A stretch of 13,169 nucleotides of DNA, from contig JAGXIG010000043.1 in assembly GCA_024635815.1 (NCBI GenBank), positions 1 through 13,169 on the forward strand. Reading direction: 5' to 3'. Made by a program: the position numbers and the translations under genes. This document shows, one piece after another, positions 7,702 to 13,169 of the stretch. Position 1 is the stretch's first letter. Each line of letters starts with the position of its first letter. The notes beneath the pieces were generated by a model that saw nothing but the letters and a program-made list of their open reading frames with translations, had not been told where the DNA came from and did no database searches. The DNA comes from Salegentibacter sp. Lineage in GTDB: Bacteria; Bacteroidota; Bacteroidia; Flavobacteriales; Flavobacteriaceae.

Positions 7702-8642
7702 AGATTTGAAACCTCTCTCTTTGCAGTTTCAAATTCTTCCATCATTTCTTTTACAATTTCAGCTGCGGGTTTTATCTCGTTAATTAACCCTGAAATTTGA
7801 CCAATTTCAAGTTCGCCTTCTTCCAGGTCACCTTCAAACATTCCTTTTTTAGCACGGGCCCGGCCTAAAAGTTCTATAAGCTGTTCTTTTGAAGGATTTG
7901 TAGTATATAGGTTCTGAACATCTTCAAAGAATTTATTCTTCAGCAATCTTACAGGAGCAAGTTCCTTGAGAGTAAGTTTGGTATCGCCTTCCTGAGCTTT
8001 TACCACCATTTCCTTAAAATTTTGATGCGAAGAAGCTTCAGGAGTAGCTACAAATCGGCTTCCTACCTGTACGGCATCGGCGCCCAGAACCATTGCGGCC
8101 AGCATTCCACGCCCGGTGGCAATTCCGCCCGCGGCAATTAATGGGATAGTAATTTTTTCTTTTACCATTGGAATTAAGGTAAAAGTCGTAGTTTCATCAC
8201 GACCGTTATGGCCGCCAGCTTCAAAACCTTCAGCAACAACAGCGTCTACACCGGCTTCCTGCGACTTTAAAGCGAATTTCACGCCACTTACCACGTGTAC
8301 TATTTTAATGCCGTGTTTCTGTAAATGTTTCGTCCAGGTTTTCGGATTTCCGGCAGATGTAAAAACGATCTTCACTTTCTCCTGGATAATAATCTCCATG
8401 ATCTTATCGATATCGGGGTAGAGGAGAGGCACGTTAACCCCAAAAGGCTTATCGGTTGCTTTTTTGCATTTTTCAATATGCTCTTTAAGAATTTCTGGAT
8501 ACATAGATCCCGCGCCAATAATTCCGAGTCCGCCGGCATTGCTTACTGCGCTGGCAAGTTTCCAGCCGCTGGCCCAAACCATTCCGGCCTGAATAATTGG
8601 ATATTGAATATTAAAAAGCTGAGTAATTTTATTTTTGGGCAT
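7698..8642 (-). CDS. FMN-dependent nitronate monooxygenase / FabK-like flavoprotein
   Basis: A 314-residue cytoplasmic TIM-barrel protein of the 2-nitropropane dioxygenase family. It begins ITQLFNIQYPIIQAGM, contains SNAGGLGIIGAG near residues 34-45, and has EGFEAGGHNG with the family histidine at His145. Phosphate-binding elements AAGGIATGRG and GADAVQVGSRF follow. Nitronate monooxygenases oxidise propionate 3-nitronate or alkyl nitronates; the closely related FabK is an enoyl-ACP reductase, and sequence reading alone does not separate them. It starts 21 bp after the mnmA stop on the same strand, so the two are probably co-transcribed. The last bases overlap the opposing DUF922 gene by 4 bp. 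Confidence 0.88.
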   Translation of the reverse strand: MPKNKITQLFNIQYPIIQAGMVWASGWKLASAVSNAGGLGIIGAGSMYPEILKEHIEKCKKATDKPFGVNVPLLYPDIDKIMEIIIQEKVKIVFTSAGNPKTWTKHLQKHGIKIVHVVSGVKFALKSQEAGVDAVVAEGFEAGGHNGRDETTTFTLIPMVKEKITIPLIAAGGIATGRGMLAAMVLGADAVQVGSRFVATPEASSHQNFKEMVVKAQEGDTKLTLKELAPVRLLKNKFFEDVQNLYTTNPSKEQLIELLGRARAKKGMFEGDLEEGELEIGQISGLINEIKPAAEIVKEMMEEFETAKREVSNL

Positions 8643-8663
8643 TTGCTTAAATTTTCACCGAAT

Positions 8664-9851
8664 TTAAGAAATAACCCCTGAACCTAATAATTCTTCACCC
8701 TCATACCAGGCTACAAACTGCCCTTCGGTTATCGAGGCCTGAGCTTCTTCAAAAACCACATACATTCCGTTTTTAGTTTGATGTAAAGTTGCATCCTGAA
8801 GCGGTTGACGATAGCGAATTCTCGCTTTTACTTTTAAAGTTTCTTCAGCATTTATCATAAGATCTTTTCTTACCCAATGCACTTCGTCTTTAATGATAAA
8901 AAGGGCTTTTCTATAAATTCCCGGGTGATTTTTCCCCTGGCCGGTGTAAATTACATTTTCTTCAACATCGGTATCGATAACAAATAGGGGTTCTGGTGTT
9001 CCACCTACGGCAAGGCCTTTACGCTGGCCCTTTGTGAAATAATGCGCACCTTGATGTTTCCCGACTACTTTTCCGTCTGCAGTAGAATATTCATATTTCT
9101 TTGAGAGAAAGTCGAGTTCTTCTTTTTTATTGCTAAATTCAGGAATTTCAGTAGAAAATAATTCCTTTTCGGCTTCGATTTCTATGATTTCCCCTTCTTT
9201 AGGTTGTAATTTCTGTTGAAGGAAATCGGGCAACCTTACTTTCCCTATAAAGCATAAACCCTGGGAATCTTTTTTATCAGCAGTAACCAGTTTTTGTTCC
9301 GAAGCGATTTTTCTCACTTCAGATTTTTGTAATTCCCCAATAGGAAACAAGGTTTTAGAAAGCTGTTCTTGCGTAAGCTGACATAGAAAATAAGACTGAT
9401 CTTTATTATTATCTTTCCCGGCCAGTAATTGATAAATAGTTTCCCGGTTTTGCTGAATTTCTCCCTTCCGGCAATAATGCCCGGTAGCCACATAATCGGC
9501 ACCCAGGGAAAGGGCGATCTTCATAAAAACATCGAACTTGATCTCACGGTTGCAAAGTACATCTGGATTTGGGGTGCGGCCGCGTTCGTATTCGTTGAAC
9601 ATATAATCTACAATACGTTCTTTATATTGCTCGCTAAGATCTACGGTTTGGAAAGGAATCCCCAGTTTTTCGGCTACCATAATCGCGTCGTTGCTATCGT
9701 CAAGCCAGGGACATTCATCAGAAATAGTCACCGAGTCATCATGCCAGTTCTTCATAAAAAGGCCAATCACTTCGTAGCCCTGCTGCTGCAAAAGATATGC
9801 TGAAACACTGGAATCTACTCCGCCCGATAAACCTACAACCACTTTCTTCAT
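8664..9851 (-). CDS. mnmA: tRNA-specific 2-thiouridylase MnmA
   Basis: A 395-residue cytoplasmic enzyme that thiolates uridine 34 in tRNA(Lys, Glu, Gln) using ATP and a sulfur relay. The ATG at 9849-9851 gives [15 protein letters not shown], placing the PP-loop at residues 9-14, as in the family. An in-frame ATG at 9876-9878 would add nine residues and lies in a hairpin loop, so I prefer the downstream start. Catalytic Cys100 is in [13 protein letters not shown] and the second, persulfide-forming Cys200 is in [11 protein letters not shown] stretch around residues 35-53 (NWHDDS...ECPWLDDS) is longer than the E. coli equivalent and, from memory, typical of Flavobacteriia. The C-terminal beta-barrel carries [10 protein letters not shown]. 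The flavoprotein gene follows on the same strand. Confidence 0.97.
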   Translation of the reverse strand: MKKVVVGLSGGVDSSVSAYLLQQQGYEVIGLFMKNWHDDSVTISDECPWLDDSNDAIMVAEKLGIPFQTVDLSEQYKERIVDYMFNEYERGRTPNPDVLCNREIKFDVFMKIALSLGADYVATGHYCRKGEIQQNRETIYQLLAGKDNNKDQSYFLCQLTQEQLSKTLFPIGELQKSEVRKIASEQKLVTADKKDSQGLCFIGKVRLPDFLQQKLQPKEGEIIEIEAEKELFSTEIPEFSNKKEELDFLSKKYEYSTADGKVVGKHQGAHYFTKGQRKGLAVGGTPEPLFVIDTDVEENVIYTGQGKNHPGIYRKALFIIKDEVHWVRKDLMINAEETLKVKARIRYRQPLQDATLHQTKNGMYVVFEEAQASITEGQFVAWYEGEELLGSGVIS

Positions 9852-9865
9852 AAAACTAAATTGAA

Positions 9866-9894
9866 ACCCTTTCCGCATAAAGTCGGAAATGGGT
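9866..9894 (-). promoter_or_regulatory. 5' leader hairpin of mnmA with an ATG in its loop
   Basis: Plus-strand arms 9866-9875 (ACCCTTTCCG) and 9884-9894 (CGGAAATGGGT) pair for 10 bp with a single bulge and an 8-nt loop at 9876-9883. The loop holds an ATG (- strand 9878-9876) in frame with mnmA. If transcription starts just below the box at 9898-9905, the hairpin would lie at the very 5' end of the mRNA. It may stabilise the message or control start choice; no function is proven. Confidence 0.55.
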
Positions 9895-9897
9895 GTG

Positions 9898-9905
9898 CAA
9901 AATTA
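9898..9905 (-). promoter_or_regulatory. -7 box TAATTTTG, probable mnmA promoter
   Basis: The reverse strand reads TAATTTTG, a full match to the Bacteroidota -7 consensus TAnnTTTG. The predicted start is near 9892, giving a leader of about 40 nt before the mnmA ATG. No TTG -33 element is seen at the usual spacing. Confidence 0.55.
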
Positions 9906-9922
9906 CGAAAATTTAAGAGAAA

Positions 9923-9936
9923 GCTTCAGGAGAAGC
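9923..9936 (-). terminator. Weak intrinsic-terminator-like hairpin upstream of the mnmA promoter
   Basis: GCTTC (9923-9927) pairs with GAAGC (9932-9936) over a 4-nt loop. Read on the - strand it is followed by a T-rich tail (TTTCTCTTAAATTTT). The stem is only 5 bp, so this is tentative. It would end transcription arriving from the lysA side before the mnmA promoter. Confidence 0.3.
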
Positions 9937-10089
9937 AAAGTAGGATAAAAATAAAAAATCTTGCTTAGGCAGGGCTTTCCGGATTCTATAATACCTTAAT
10001 ATCTTTAGCTTAAATTCAGAAATAATTCGCCTGAAGAGACAGATGGTTTAGAATAATGTGAGGATAAATACTTTCGCTAAGGCTTTAAT
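9937..10089. other. Intergenic stretch without recognised content
   Basis: The part of the 566-bp mnmA-lysA gap between the hairpin at 9923-9936 and the end of the gene remnant. It is AT-rich, with stops in all frames. I see no tRNA, repeat, or convincing promoter or ORF. Confidence 0.5.
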
Positions 10090-10251
10090 TTAACTGTTTT
10101 TCCCTAACAAAACGGTTCTTTTATTGAAATAATTGATTAATACTCCAAATGTAAATCATCTCGTGAAGTTATTTGTACAATTATTCCAACAATTGAAAGT
10201 CTGGGGCCTATCAATAGTAAAATTCCCAAAAATGTATAGCTGTTTTGCCAG

Positions 10252-10313
10252 CCTGGGTTTATTTAGGGGAGGTATATAAGGCTAGCTCTATAACTACCGC
10301 AATTAAGCCCAGG
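10252..10313. other. Long nested stem-loop inside the lysA-mnmA gap
   Basis: Plus-strand 10252-10264 (starting CCTGGGTTTA) pairs with 10301-10313 (ending AAGCCCAGG) for 12 bp including one G-U and one T-T mismatch. Inside it, GGTA (10271-10274) pairs with TACC (10295-10298), followed by TATA with TATA (10275-10278 and 10289-10292), and the palindrome GCTAGC lies at the tip. It overlaps the gene remnant, so it may be fortuitous or a newer structured element. No T-run follows on either strand. Confidence 0.45.
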
Positions 10314-10317
10314 AAGT

Positions 10318-10339
10318 CACCTGTAATAACATATAGGTG
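10318..10339. other. Second hairpin in the lysA-mnmA gap
   Basis: CACCT (10318-10322) pairs with AGGTG (10335-10339) and the stem continues through a G-T and two A-T pairs to 8 bp, with a 6-nt loop. It adjoins the nested stem-loop at 10252-10313 and lies close to one of the frame changes in the gene remnant. Confidence 0.35.
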
Positions 10340-10417
10340 TTCCAGATAAGCAAAAGAAAAATGTAAAGAATGAGCAGCCGGTAACCACTTGTTTTTAAAA
10401 ACCGTTTACCATAAGAA

Positions 10418-11650
10418 TTATTTAGAATTTTTCACAGTCTCCGGCTTAAATTCAACTATTTTTTGATGCCTCAATAGATCTTCAAAAGTTTCGCGCTCCC
10501 TGATTAAATGGGCCTTCCCGTTATACCATAAAACTTCAGGAGGGCGGTAGCGCGAATTAAAATTGCTGGACATAGAAGAAGAATAGGCGCCTGCGTTGCT
10601 AAAAGCGAGGATATCACCTTCGGTAATTTCGGCAATTCGGCGGTTGTTGGCGAAAGTATCGGTTTCGCAAATATAACCCACCACTGAGTAAAACCTGAAT
10701 TTCCCCTCTGGATTCGATACATTCTTAATATCGTGGTGCGACCCGTAAAACATTGGGCGTATCAAATGGTTAAATCCGGTGTCAACGCCTGCAAAAACAG
10801 TAGAAGTTGTTTGTTTGATCACGTTCACTTTGGCAAGGAATTTTCCTGCTTCACTCACTAAAAACTTTCCCGGTTCAAAAACAAGGGTGAGTTCACGGCC
10901 GTATTCTTTACAGAAATTTTTAAAACGTTCGGTAAGTTTTTCACCGAGTTCCTCTATATCGGTTTCAATATCATTTTCACGATAAGGCACTTTAAATCCA
11001 CTCCCGAAATCAAGAAATTCTAGATTTTTGAAGTTTTTAGCAGCATCGAATAAAATTTCAGAAGCCCGCAAGAAAACTTCAATATCAAGAATATCGCTTC
11101 CGGTGTGCATATGGATCCCATTGATATTCATACCGGTATTTTCAACAATACGCAGCAAAAGAGGCATCTGGTGAATAGAAATCCCGAATTTAGAATCTAC
11201 GTGACCTACCGAAATTTTAGAATTTCCGCCGGCCAAAATATGCGGATTAATACGAATACAAACCGGAACATCGGGATGCTTCGCGCCAAACTGTTCCAGG
11301 ATAGAAAGATTATCTATATTGATTTGGGCACCTAACCGTACAACCTGTTCAATCTCCTCTAAAGAAACGCCATTTGGCGTGTAAATGATATCTTCGGGAG
11401 CAACTCCTGCTTCCAGTGCAAGTTTTACTTCCTGTACCGAAACAGTGTCCATTCCGCTGCCTAAAGAATTCAAATATTTCAGGATAGAAATATTGGAAAG
11501 CGCCTTCACCGCGTAGTGAATACGTAGGTCTTTAACTGCAGAAAACGCATTTTTAAGTCGGTTAAACTGAAAAGCGATTTTTTCGGTATCATAAACGTAA
11601 ACAGGGCTTCCAAATTCTTTGGCAATAGCAAGCAGATCTTGATTGGTCAT
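10418..11650 (-). CDS. lysA: Diaminopimelate decarboxylase
   Basis: A 410-residue PLP enzyme (fold type III, alanine racemase-like barrel plus C-terminal beta domain) that converts meso-diaminopimelate to lysine and CO2 in the cytoplasm. The ATG at 11650 gives MTNQDLLAIAKEFGSPVYVYD; an in-frame TTG at 11716-11714 would add 22 residues but is part of a promoter-like box. Lys49 in HYAVKA is the PLP lysine. Other motifs are GHVDSKFGI (149-157), HMHTGSD (180-186), the Gly-rich DFGSGF (214-219), EPGK (259-262, usually EPGR), and the catalytic Cys328-Glu329 in GYICETD contributed by the partner subunit. Length fits the family (E. coli 420). The MFS gene lies upstream on the same strand, 112 bp away. 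Related carboxynorspermidine decarboxylases share this fold, but length and motifs favour LysA. Confidence 0.94.
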   Translation of the reverse strand: MTNQDLLAIAKEFGSPVYVYDTEKIAFQFNRLKNAFSAVKDLRIHYAVKALSNISILKYLNSLGSGMDTVSVQEVKLALEAGVAPEDIIYTPNGVSLEEIEQVVRLGAQINIDNLSILEQFGAKHPDVPVCIRINPHILAGGNSKISVGHVDSKFGISIHQMPLLLRIVENTGMNINGIHMHTGSDILDIEVFLRASEILFDAAKNFKNLEFLDFGSGFKVPYRENDIETDIEELGEKLTERFKNFCKEYGRELTLVFEPGKFLVSEAGKFLAKVNVIKQTTSTVFAGVDTGFNHLIRPMFYGSHHDIKNVSNPEGKFRFYSVVGYICETDTFANNRRIAEITEGDILAFSNAGAYSSSMSSNFNSRYRPPEVLWYNGKAHLIRERETFEDLLRHQKIVEFKPETVKNSK

Positions 11651-11713
11651 AACAGATGAAAAATTTAAGTGGCAAAAAACAGGAGAAATTTCAACTCCCA
11701 CAAGTGCAAGTCT

Positions 11714-11721
11714 CAAAAATA
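11714..11721 (-). promoter_or_regulatory. -7 box TATTTTTG, probable lysA promoter
   Basis: The reverse strand reads TATTTTTG, matching TAnnTTTG. Transcription would start near 11707, about 57 nt before the lysA ATG, which supports the ATG at 11650 as the true start. No TTG -33 motif is found; that region is instead occupied by a dyad. Confidence 0.5.
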
Positions 11722-11729
11722 ACGAATTC

Positions 11730-11752
11730 CTTTAAATTGTTAATATTTAAAG
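11730..11752. promoter_or_regulatory. Perfect 8-bp dyad between the MFS gene and the lysA -7 box
   Basis: CTTTAAAT (11730-11737) and ATTTAAAG (11745-11752) are exact inverted copies around a 7-nt centre. It covers the -33 region of the predicted lysA promoter and starts 10 bp below the MFS stop. It could be an operator for lysA or a weak terminator of the MFS gene; there is no T-run. Confidence 0.4.
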
Positions 11753-11762
11753 AGAAGATACT

Positions 11763-12935
11763 TTAGCTCGCCGTTGCCAGGACACTTTCTTTTCGCTTTC
11801 TAATAAGAATAATCGTTAAAGCAATGAAAACACCTAAGCCTGCCATTACTGCGCCTACTAAAGATGCCGAAGTAAAACTATATCCAAAAGCGATCGGCAA
11901 TCCGGCAAAATAAGCCCCGGAAGCATTTCCCATATTAAACGCGCTTTGGTTCATAGAAGAGCCCAAACTCTCGGAGCCTTTCGCTGAATTGATCATGACC
12001 ATTTGAATAGGGGTAGAAAGACAAAAAGCAATGGTGGCGATAAGAAAGGTCATTACCAAAATAGCAATTTGATTTTCGGCAACATAGGCATTGATGATTA
12101 ATGCGAAAACCATTAGAATCATACTCATAATAACAGCGTAAATGGGAGAAAATTTTTCTGCTAGTTTGGCCCCAATCAGGTTTCCTATAACCATTCCCAC
12201 ACCGGCGAGAATCATAACATAACTCACAAAGCCTTCGGGGTGGCCAGCTACTTTGGTGATTAATGGCGCGATATAGCTATACCAGGCAAAAAAACCGCCG
12301 GTACCAATAGTGGTGAGTAAAACTACCATCCAAAGTTCACCACGTTTTAATACATTGAGATCTTTTCTAATTCCTTCTGATGAAGATTTAGGCAATTCCG
12401 GCATCCAGAATTTTACGCTGGCAATGGCGAGTAATCCAATGACGCCAACGAGCATAAAAGAAACATTCCAACTATAATTATGGCCTAAATAGGTCCCAAG
12501 TGGCACTCCAAAGACATTGGCCAGGGTAAGTCCGGTAAACATTATAGCAATGGCCTGGGCCGATTTTCCTGGTTTAGCCAATTGTCCGGCCACCACGGCG
12601 CCAATTCCGAAGAAAGCTCCGTGCGGTAAACCAGATAAAAAACGGGAAACCAGTAATAATTCGTAAGAATTGGCAAAAGCCGAAAGCGAATTAAAAACCG
12701 TAAACCAAACCATAAGAAGGAGCAAGGTTTTATGCGCTGGCCATTTTCCGCCAAAAGCAGTAAGCAACGGTGCGCCTACCACCACGCCTAATGCGTAGGC
12801 AGAAATAAAATGCCCGGCCTGTGGAATACTGATGTCTAAAGCCGAAGCTACATCTGGAAGAATTCCCATAATTACGAATTCGGTCATGCCAATTCCAAAG
12901 CCTCCAATAGCCAATGCGATAAGTGCTTTATTCAT
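11763..12935 (-). CDS. MFS transporter, DHA1 / AraJ-like exporter
   Basis: A 390-residue inner-membrane protein with 12 predicted hydrophobic helices, the usual size for DHA1-type proton-coupled exporters. The N-terminus, ALAIGGFGIGMTEFVIMGIL, is characteristic of the AraJ/YdhP/arabinose-efflux-permease group. A loop after helix 2 reads GGKWPAHK (degenerate motif A), LSGLPHGAFFGIGAV marks helix 4, and LANVFGVPLGTYLG matches motif C of antiporters on helix 5. A cytoplasmic loop near residues 178-198 separates the two six-helix halves. It ends with a positively charged tail (RKRKE). The substrate cannot be predicted; sugars, drugs and purine-like compounds are known for relatives. A near-consensus TAATTTTA is on the - strand at 12963-12970. 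lysA follows on the same strand, but has its own promoter-like box. Confidence 0.93.
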   Translation of the reverse strand: MNKALIALAIGGFGIGMTEFVIMGILPDVASALDISIPQAGHFISAYALGVVVGAPLLTAFGGKWPAHKTLLLLMVWFTVFNSLSAFANSYELLLVSRFLSGLPHGAFFGIGAVVAGQLAKPGKSAQAIAIMFTGLTLANVFGVPLGTYLGHNYSWNVSFMLVGVIGLLAIASVKFWMPELPKSSSEGIRKDLNVLKRGELWMVVLLTTIGTGGFFAWYSYIAPLITKVAGHPEGFVSYVMILAGVGMVIGNLIGAKLAEKFSPIYAVIMSMILMVFALIINAYVAENQIAILVMTFLIATIAFCLSTPIQMVMINSAKGSESLGSSMNQSAFNMGNASGAYFAGLPIAFGYSFTSASLVGAVMAGLGVFIALTIILIRKRKESVLATAS

Positions 12936-13049
12936 TTTTAAGGTAAATTTTTAAGCAAGGGGTAAAATTAAATTGGATAATTCTAATATTATAGGATTTT
13001 GCTAGAAATCTACGATAAGCTTATAGTTGTGAAATCGCAGTAATAACGT

Positions 13050-13064
13050 GGATTTTGAAAATCC
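13050..13064. other. 15-bp near-perfect palindrome in the 3' intergenic region
   Basis: GGATTTT (13050-13056) and AAAATCC (13058-13064) are inverted around one G. It lies in the 234-bp stretch between the MFS gene and the right edge, roughly midway between the - strand MFS start and the + strand promoter. It is a possible operator; no further content was recognised in this stretch. Confidence 0.3.
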
Positions 13065-13137
13065 TGAATCCTTAATAAAATGCTAAATTTTTATGTGGGA
13101 TTAGATTATGGCAGGGCTGGGGATATCCTAAAAAAGA

Positions 13138-13169
13138 TTGGTACAATAGTTATACATTTGTTACTTTTG
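13138..13169 (+). promoter_or_regulatory. Flavobacterial promoter pointing out of the window
   Basis: TTG (13138-13140) is followed after 21 nt by TACTTTTG (13162-13169), matching TTG-N19-23-TAnnTTTG. A second box, TACATTTG, lies at 13153-13160 but is too close to that TTG. The downstream gene is beyond the right edge. Confidence 0.55.

Larger units (their letters stand above)
10090..10412 (-). pseudogene. Frameshifted remnant of a small membrane-protein gene directly after lysA
   Basis: On the - strand an ATG at 10412-10410, five bases after the lysA stop, opens MVNGF, then a stop at a T5A5 run (10392-10401). Loss of one T there would continue the frame as FLKTSGYRLLILYIFLLLI. Further segments follow without gaps: TGDFLGLIAVVIELALY (about 10324-10262), then NSYTFLGILLLIGPRLSIVG within 10260-10140, then INYFNKRTVLLGKNS ending at TAA 10092-10090. 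Each join needs a frame change of the same sense, equivalent to one lost base, four in all. Put together they give about 107 residues with three hydrophobic helices and a short polar tail, a size and layout typical of small Bacteroidota membrane proteins. I do not recognise a named family. T-rich DNA can mimic hydrophobic segments, so this remains a hypothesis. Confidence 0.5.

Noticed and set aside
8116..8681. Overlapping + strand frames of about 100-118 residues opposite the flavoprotein gene
   Set aside because: Low-complexity antisense frames without recognisable motifs; the - strand gene fully explains the sequence.
9429..9803. A 124-residue + strand frame inside mnmA
   Set aside because: It is antisense to a strongly conserved mnmA region containing catalytic Cys100, with no motif of its own.
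9852..9878. Nine-residue N-terminal extension of MnmA
   Set aside because: The ATG lies in a hairpin loop, and the PP-loop spacing fits the downstream ATG. Kept only as an alternative.
10380..10410. Inverted repeat GGTAA...TTACC with a T5A5 centre as the lysA terminator
   Set aside because: The stem is only 5 bp with mismatches, no T-run follows, and it overlaps the start of the putative gene remnant.
11651..11716. 22-residue N-terminal extension of LysA from a TTG
   Set aside because: The TTG is the end of a TAnnTTTG box, the extension does not resemble LysA, and the ATG at 11650 gives the normal N-terminus.
1..13169. CRISPR array, tRNA or rRNA genes, insertion sequence, prophage, toxin-antitoxin or defence system
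   Set aside because: No regular direct repeats, cloverleaf sequences, transposase, integrase or phage-like genes were seen on either strand.

Overview
The window looks like chromosomal core DNA of a marine-type Flavobacteriia (Bacteroidota), close in style to Gramella/Christiangramia, Salegentibacter or Zunongwangia. Reasons: AT-rich composition, weak or absent Shine-Dalgarno sequences, several TAnnTTTG -7 promoter boxes typical of the Bacteroidota sigma factor, a bacillithiol gene (bshC), and flavobacterial versions of mnmA, lysA and a LysM/periplasmic-binding protein. The genus is inference.

Layout. At the left edge is the C-terminal part of bshC (+), followed one base later by a group II PLP decarboxylase (+). 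A convergent gap of 127 bp carries a pair of inverted 27-bp palindromic repeats. Then comes a membrane-anchored SIMPL-domain protein (-). Divergent from it is a packed + strand cluster: guaA, a four-LysM protein with a periplasmic-binding-protein-like C-terminus, an OsmC-family protein and a small secreted DUF922 protein with an HExxH motif. The last three overlap or touch, so they are probably one transcription unit. It ends tail-to-tail, with overlapping stop codons, against a - strand pair, mnmA followed by a nitronate monooxygenase/FabK-like flavoprotein.

The 566-bp gap between mnmA and lysA is not empty. On the - strand, directly after lysA, four consecutive reading-frame segments join into one plausible small membrane protein, which I read as a decayed gene. 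Closer to mnmA are a leader hairpin and a TAnnTTTG box. lysA (-) and an AraJ-like MFS exporter (-) follow. The right edge holds a good TTG-N21-TAnnTTTG promoter pointing out of the window.

How the genes relate. Most are housekeeping: thiol synthesis (bshC), GMP synthesis (guaA), tRNA wobble-uridine thiolation (mnmA) and lysine/DAP metabolism (lysA). A secreted or envelope set (LysM/PBP-like protein, DUF922) with an OsmC thiol peroxidase-like protein sits behind guaA. I found no phage, CRISPR, toxin-antitoxin or insertion-sequence machinery, no tRNA or rRNA, and no obviously new defence or biosynthetic system. The most unusual items are the covarying inverted repeats at 2303-2382, the frameshifted gene remnant at 10090-10412, the mnmA leader hairpin, and the guaA-linked envelope operon.
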